Shown here: positions 4,622 through 6,430 of the stretch, one piece after another
Position numbering within the stretch: the stretch's first letter is position 1
Layout of the letters: the number at the start of each line of letters is the position of its first letter
Assembly: GCA_023512255.1 (NCBI GenBank)
Contig: JAILZY010000141.1
Coordinates: 1 to 6,430, forward strand
DNA: 6,430 bases
Origin: a bacterium
GTDB taxonomy: Bacteria > SZUA-182 > DTGQ01
Reading direction: 5' to 3'
Notes under the pieces: generated by a model
Databases searched by the model: none
Seen by the model: only the letters and a program-made list of their open reading frames with translations
Told to the model about the DNA's origin: nothing
Made by a program: the position numbers and the translations under genes

Positions 4622-6166
4622 ATGAGGGCAAAAAATCTATTATTTTTAACTGCTTGTTTAGTTTGTTCCTTTTTACTCTGTCCCCCGGCTGAAGGAGGCT
4701 TCGTTTGCCTTGATTCATCATGTGTAGGCTGTCATGTTCTGCCTACCAGCGCCATAAACGTGGCTCTGACTCATCCCAATGTGCTGGTTGGCTGCATTAG
4801 GTGCCATTCTCCAGAGTGCTTGCCTGGTCTGCATAAAGATGGCATCCGGCAGCTTGATCCGCTCTACTACAATTATACAGGCACGGCGGCTAATATAGGC
4901 TGCAATGTCTGTCATGGAGCTCCTCCCCAGGCTCTGTGTGCTGGAATCGGCAGCACGGTCATGGATCACTGCCTTGATCCGGCAGGCTGTAACCCTGAGA
5001 TTTTCAACTGCATAGCTTGTCATCCCAATTTCAATGGTCTGCCTAACCATATTTATCCTAAGATTCTTGGTGTGCCGCTTTTCTCCACTGTGGCCAGCGT
5101 AGGAAAATGCATGGCCTGTCATGGTCTGTCCCTACTCGTTGGCAGGAGTGGAGCTCATACCACTCACTTTTTTAGTAAGGTCATTGCTCCGGCTACTACA
5201 GCCAGTACAGTGCTCAGTATTGATTGCGCGGTTTGCCATCCTAACCTAGCCGCTAATCTGGGGGCAGACCATTTGGTCTGCATCCACGGAACCTCAAATG
5301 CCTGGCTTCCGGGCAAAGTGCCAGTGGTGTTCAACACTCTATTGGCTCCAATCGGAGATGGAGATTTTTACTCCCTTGGTCTGGTAGGGGGAACTGGAAC
5401 CTGCGTAGTCTACTGCCACAGCAACGGACAGACTCCTCCGACCACCCTCTTGACTGCTCCTTTAGGCTATCCTGGCTCTAATCTGCCCATCCCCTGGAAT
5501 GTGCCTTTCCCGATCGATCCGCTAATCCTTGACTGCGGCTGCTGCCATGCCTTTCCTCCTCTGACCCATTCGGCCTCAAAAACCGGCTGCAACAATTGCC
5601 ATCCCACGCCTGTACTTGGGGCTGCACCGACAAACACATACCACATAAATGGCGTTCCGGATCTGTGGCGGCTCATTCTGTCGGCTAGTCCGGCTGTTCC
5701 GCTCATTCTTCCTTCCCCGGGCTCTGTTTCAAGCAATGATCTGATCCTGGGCTCTGCTCTAGGTGTTGATAAATTCCTTGGGCTTCCAGAAAGTGGCCTT
5801 GGCGCTCTCTTTGGCTCAGGCACTGGGCTTTTGACTGCTCTGGGAATGTCCTCTACGGTTAGCTATAATCCGATCATGAGCGCACCCTTGAGCGTGGCTA
5901 GTGGCAGTCTTCCCTTGACTGACTACCTCATCTCCTCGCCAACCGGCCTTCCCTTATCGCCGCCCACATCTTCTTTGGCCGCCTGGTCAAGCTTTGGCTA
6001 TAGCCCTCAAATCTCCGGCTGGAGATCAATCGGGCTTGTCAGTCCCTGGAATGGGGCTGCATCTTGGCTGCTTTGGCCTGGCTCTGGGTTAATGGCTTCG
6101 GGAGGCACTCTGGTCAATCCTTTCCTTTCCCCTTTTGGCAGGGCAGGATTTCCCTTTTACTGGTAG
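4622..6166 (+). CDS. Secreted multiheme c-type cytochrome with heme-free C-terminal tail
   Basis: A 514-residue protein, probably exported by Sec and heme-loaded outside the cytoplasm, with a likely role in periplasmic or extracellular electron transfer. A signal peptide is visible: Arg/Lys at 2-4, hydrophobic core 5-20, likely cleavage near PPAEG (21-25). Eight CXXCH motifs begin at residues 34, 58, 94, 130, 163, 202, 305 and 323. A ninth, atypical CX3CH (CVVYCH) is at 261-266. Ten other histidines (51, 71, 116, 143, 179, 182, 217, 222, 316, 341) lie between or after motifs, enough for bis-His ligation of nine hemes. Motifs two to six are 33-39 residues apart, suggesting a repeated heme module. 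The 261-316 stretch (YCHSNG, Trp, CGCCH, FPP, His) resembles the Geobacter CxxxxCH...CXXCH domain family but has one residue fewer in the first motif. Extra cysteines at 29, 66, 106, 117, 123 and 220 might form disulfides. After residue 341 there is no Cys or His: the remaining 173 residues are rich in Ser, Gly, Leu and Pro, nearly uncharged, and end in Phe-Tyr-Trp. LTAC (9-12) resembles a lipobox but lies too early in the hydrophobic stretch. A start at TTG 4610 would add four residues. Confidence 0.88.
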   Translation: MRAKNLLFLTACLVCSFLLCPPAEGGFVCLDSSCVGCHVLPTSAINVALTHPNVLVGCIRCHSPECLPGLHKDGIRQLDPLYYNYTGTAANIGCNVCHGAPPQALCAGIGSTVMDHCLDPAGCNPEIFNCIACHPNFNGLPNHIYPKILGVPLFSTVASVGKCMACHGLSLLVGRSGAHTTHFFSKVIAPATTASTVLSIDCAVCHPNLAANLGADHLVCIHGTSNAWLPGKVPVVFNTLLAPIGDGDFYSLGLVGGTGTCVVYCHSNGQTPPTTLLTAPLGYPGSNLPIPWNVPFPIDPLILDCGCCHAFPPLTHSASKTGCNNCHPTPVLGAAPTNTYHINGVPDLWRLILSASPAVPLILPSPGSVSSNDLILGSALGVDKFLGLPESGLGALFGSGTGLLTALGMSSTVSYNPIMSAPLSVASGSLPLTDYLISSPTGLPLSPPTSSLAAWSSFGYSPQISGWRSIGLVSPWNGAASWLLWPGSGLMASGGTLVNPFLSPFGRAGFPFYW

Positions 6167-6207
6167 AAGATAAAAGTTTTTGAGGCTTTTGAGAGAAAAG
6201 TAGCTTT

Positions 6208-6241
6208 CCGGGCAGGGTTATGCGATAAGAATCCTGCCCGG
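6208..6241 (+). terminator. Probable intrinsic terminator of the cytochrome gene
   Basis: CCGGGCAGGGTT (6208-6219) pairs with AATCCTGCCCGG (6230-6241) over 12 bp with one G-U pair and a 10-nt loop. It lies 41 nt after the stop codon and is followed by TATTATTAATTT. The stem is strong and GC-rich; the T-tract is interrupted, so termination may be imperfect. Confidence 0.75.
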
Positions 6242-6430
6242 TATTATTAATTTCCCCACTGTCTAGCCAATAAATACCAATACCAAACGCCCGGCAAGAG
6301 GCTCCACAAAGTTCTAAAAACCAGCTTTTGTATTTATCTTATTTTTGAAATTGCTGCCAGATGTTCCCCATGTTGAAAAAATAATGTTGAAAATATAAAG
6401 GGGAGGAGAGAAAATAAAGAGAGAAGAAAG
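6242..6430. other. Non-coding 3' flank
   Basis: No gene is visible. The stretch is AT-rich and turns strongly purine-rich in the last 40 bases. The 10-bp sequence ATGTTGAAAA occurs twice (6370-6379 and 6384-6393). A GGGGAGGA at about 6400-6407 looks like a ribosome binding site but has no start codon at a usable distance before the window ends. CAGATGTTCCCCAT at 6358-6371 is the reverse complement of 62-75. Confidence 0.5.

Noticed and set aside
4646-4657. Lipoprotein signal (LTAC, residues 9-12) in the cytochrome
   Set aside because: The hydrophobic stretch before the Cys is only about seven residues and the hydrophobic core continues after it; a normal signal peptide with later cleavage fits better.
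6373-6407. Promoter (TTGAAA, TATAAA) and ribosome binding site for a gene beyond the window
   Set aside because: Spacing between the hexamers is 15 nt, the stretch is so AT-rich that matches are expected, and no start codon follows the GGGGAGGA within reach.

Overview
The window carries four complete protein genes and several non-coding structures. Read 5'->3', a minus-strand histidine kinase/response regulator (199-1503) diverges from a plus-strand pair made of asparaginyl-tRNA synthetase, asnS (1799-3205), and an alpha/beta hydrolase (3246-4151). A cluster of three long hairpins follows (4152-4303), then a strong promoter with a roughly 240-nt leader, and then a secreted multiheme c-type cytochrome (4622-6166) with its own terminator-like hairpin (6208-6241).

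Organism: there is no rRNA or other decisive marker, so this is inference. The intergenic DNA is AT-rich and the genes are of moderate GC. AsnRS is the ordinary bacterial type. The kinase has the GIAHDFNN H-box common in Deltaproteobacteria and relatives. The cytochrome has a segment resembling the Geobacter-type paired heme-motif domain. Together these suggest an anaerobic or metal-respiring Gram-negative bacterium, Deltaproteobacteria-like or a candidate phylum with similar physiology. I would not name a genus.

How the genes relate: asnS and the hydrolase are close, co-oriented and probably co-transcribed, with no obvious functional link. The kinase has its own divergent control region, lacks any sensor domain and has an attached C-terminal receiver. 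The cytochrome is a separate transcription unit. It has a signal peptide, eight CXXCH motifs plus one CX3CH, histidines interspersed among most of the motifs as candidate distal ligands, and a heme-free, nearly uncharged C-terminal tail of about 170 residues.

The most interesting items are the cytochrome architecture, the stacked palindromes at 4152-4303, and the long cytochrome leader. No CRISPR array, tRNA, rRNA, transposase or recognised riboswitch is visible.
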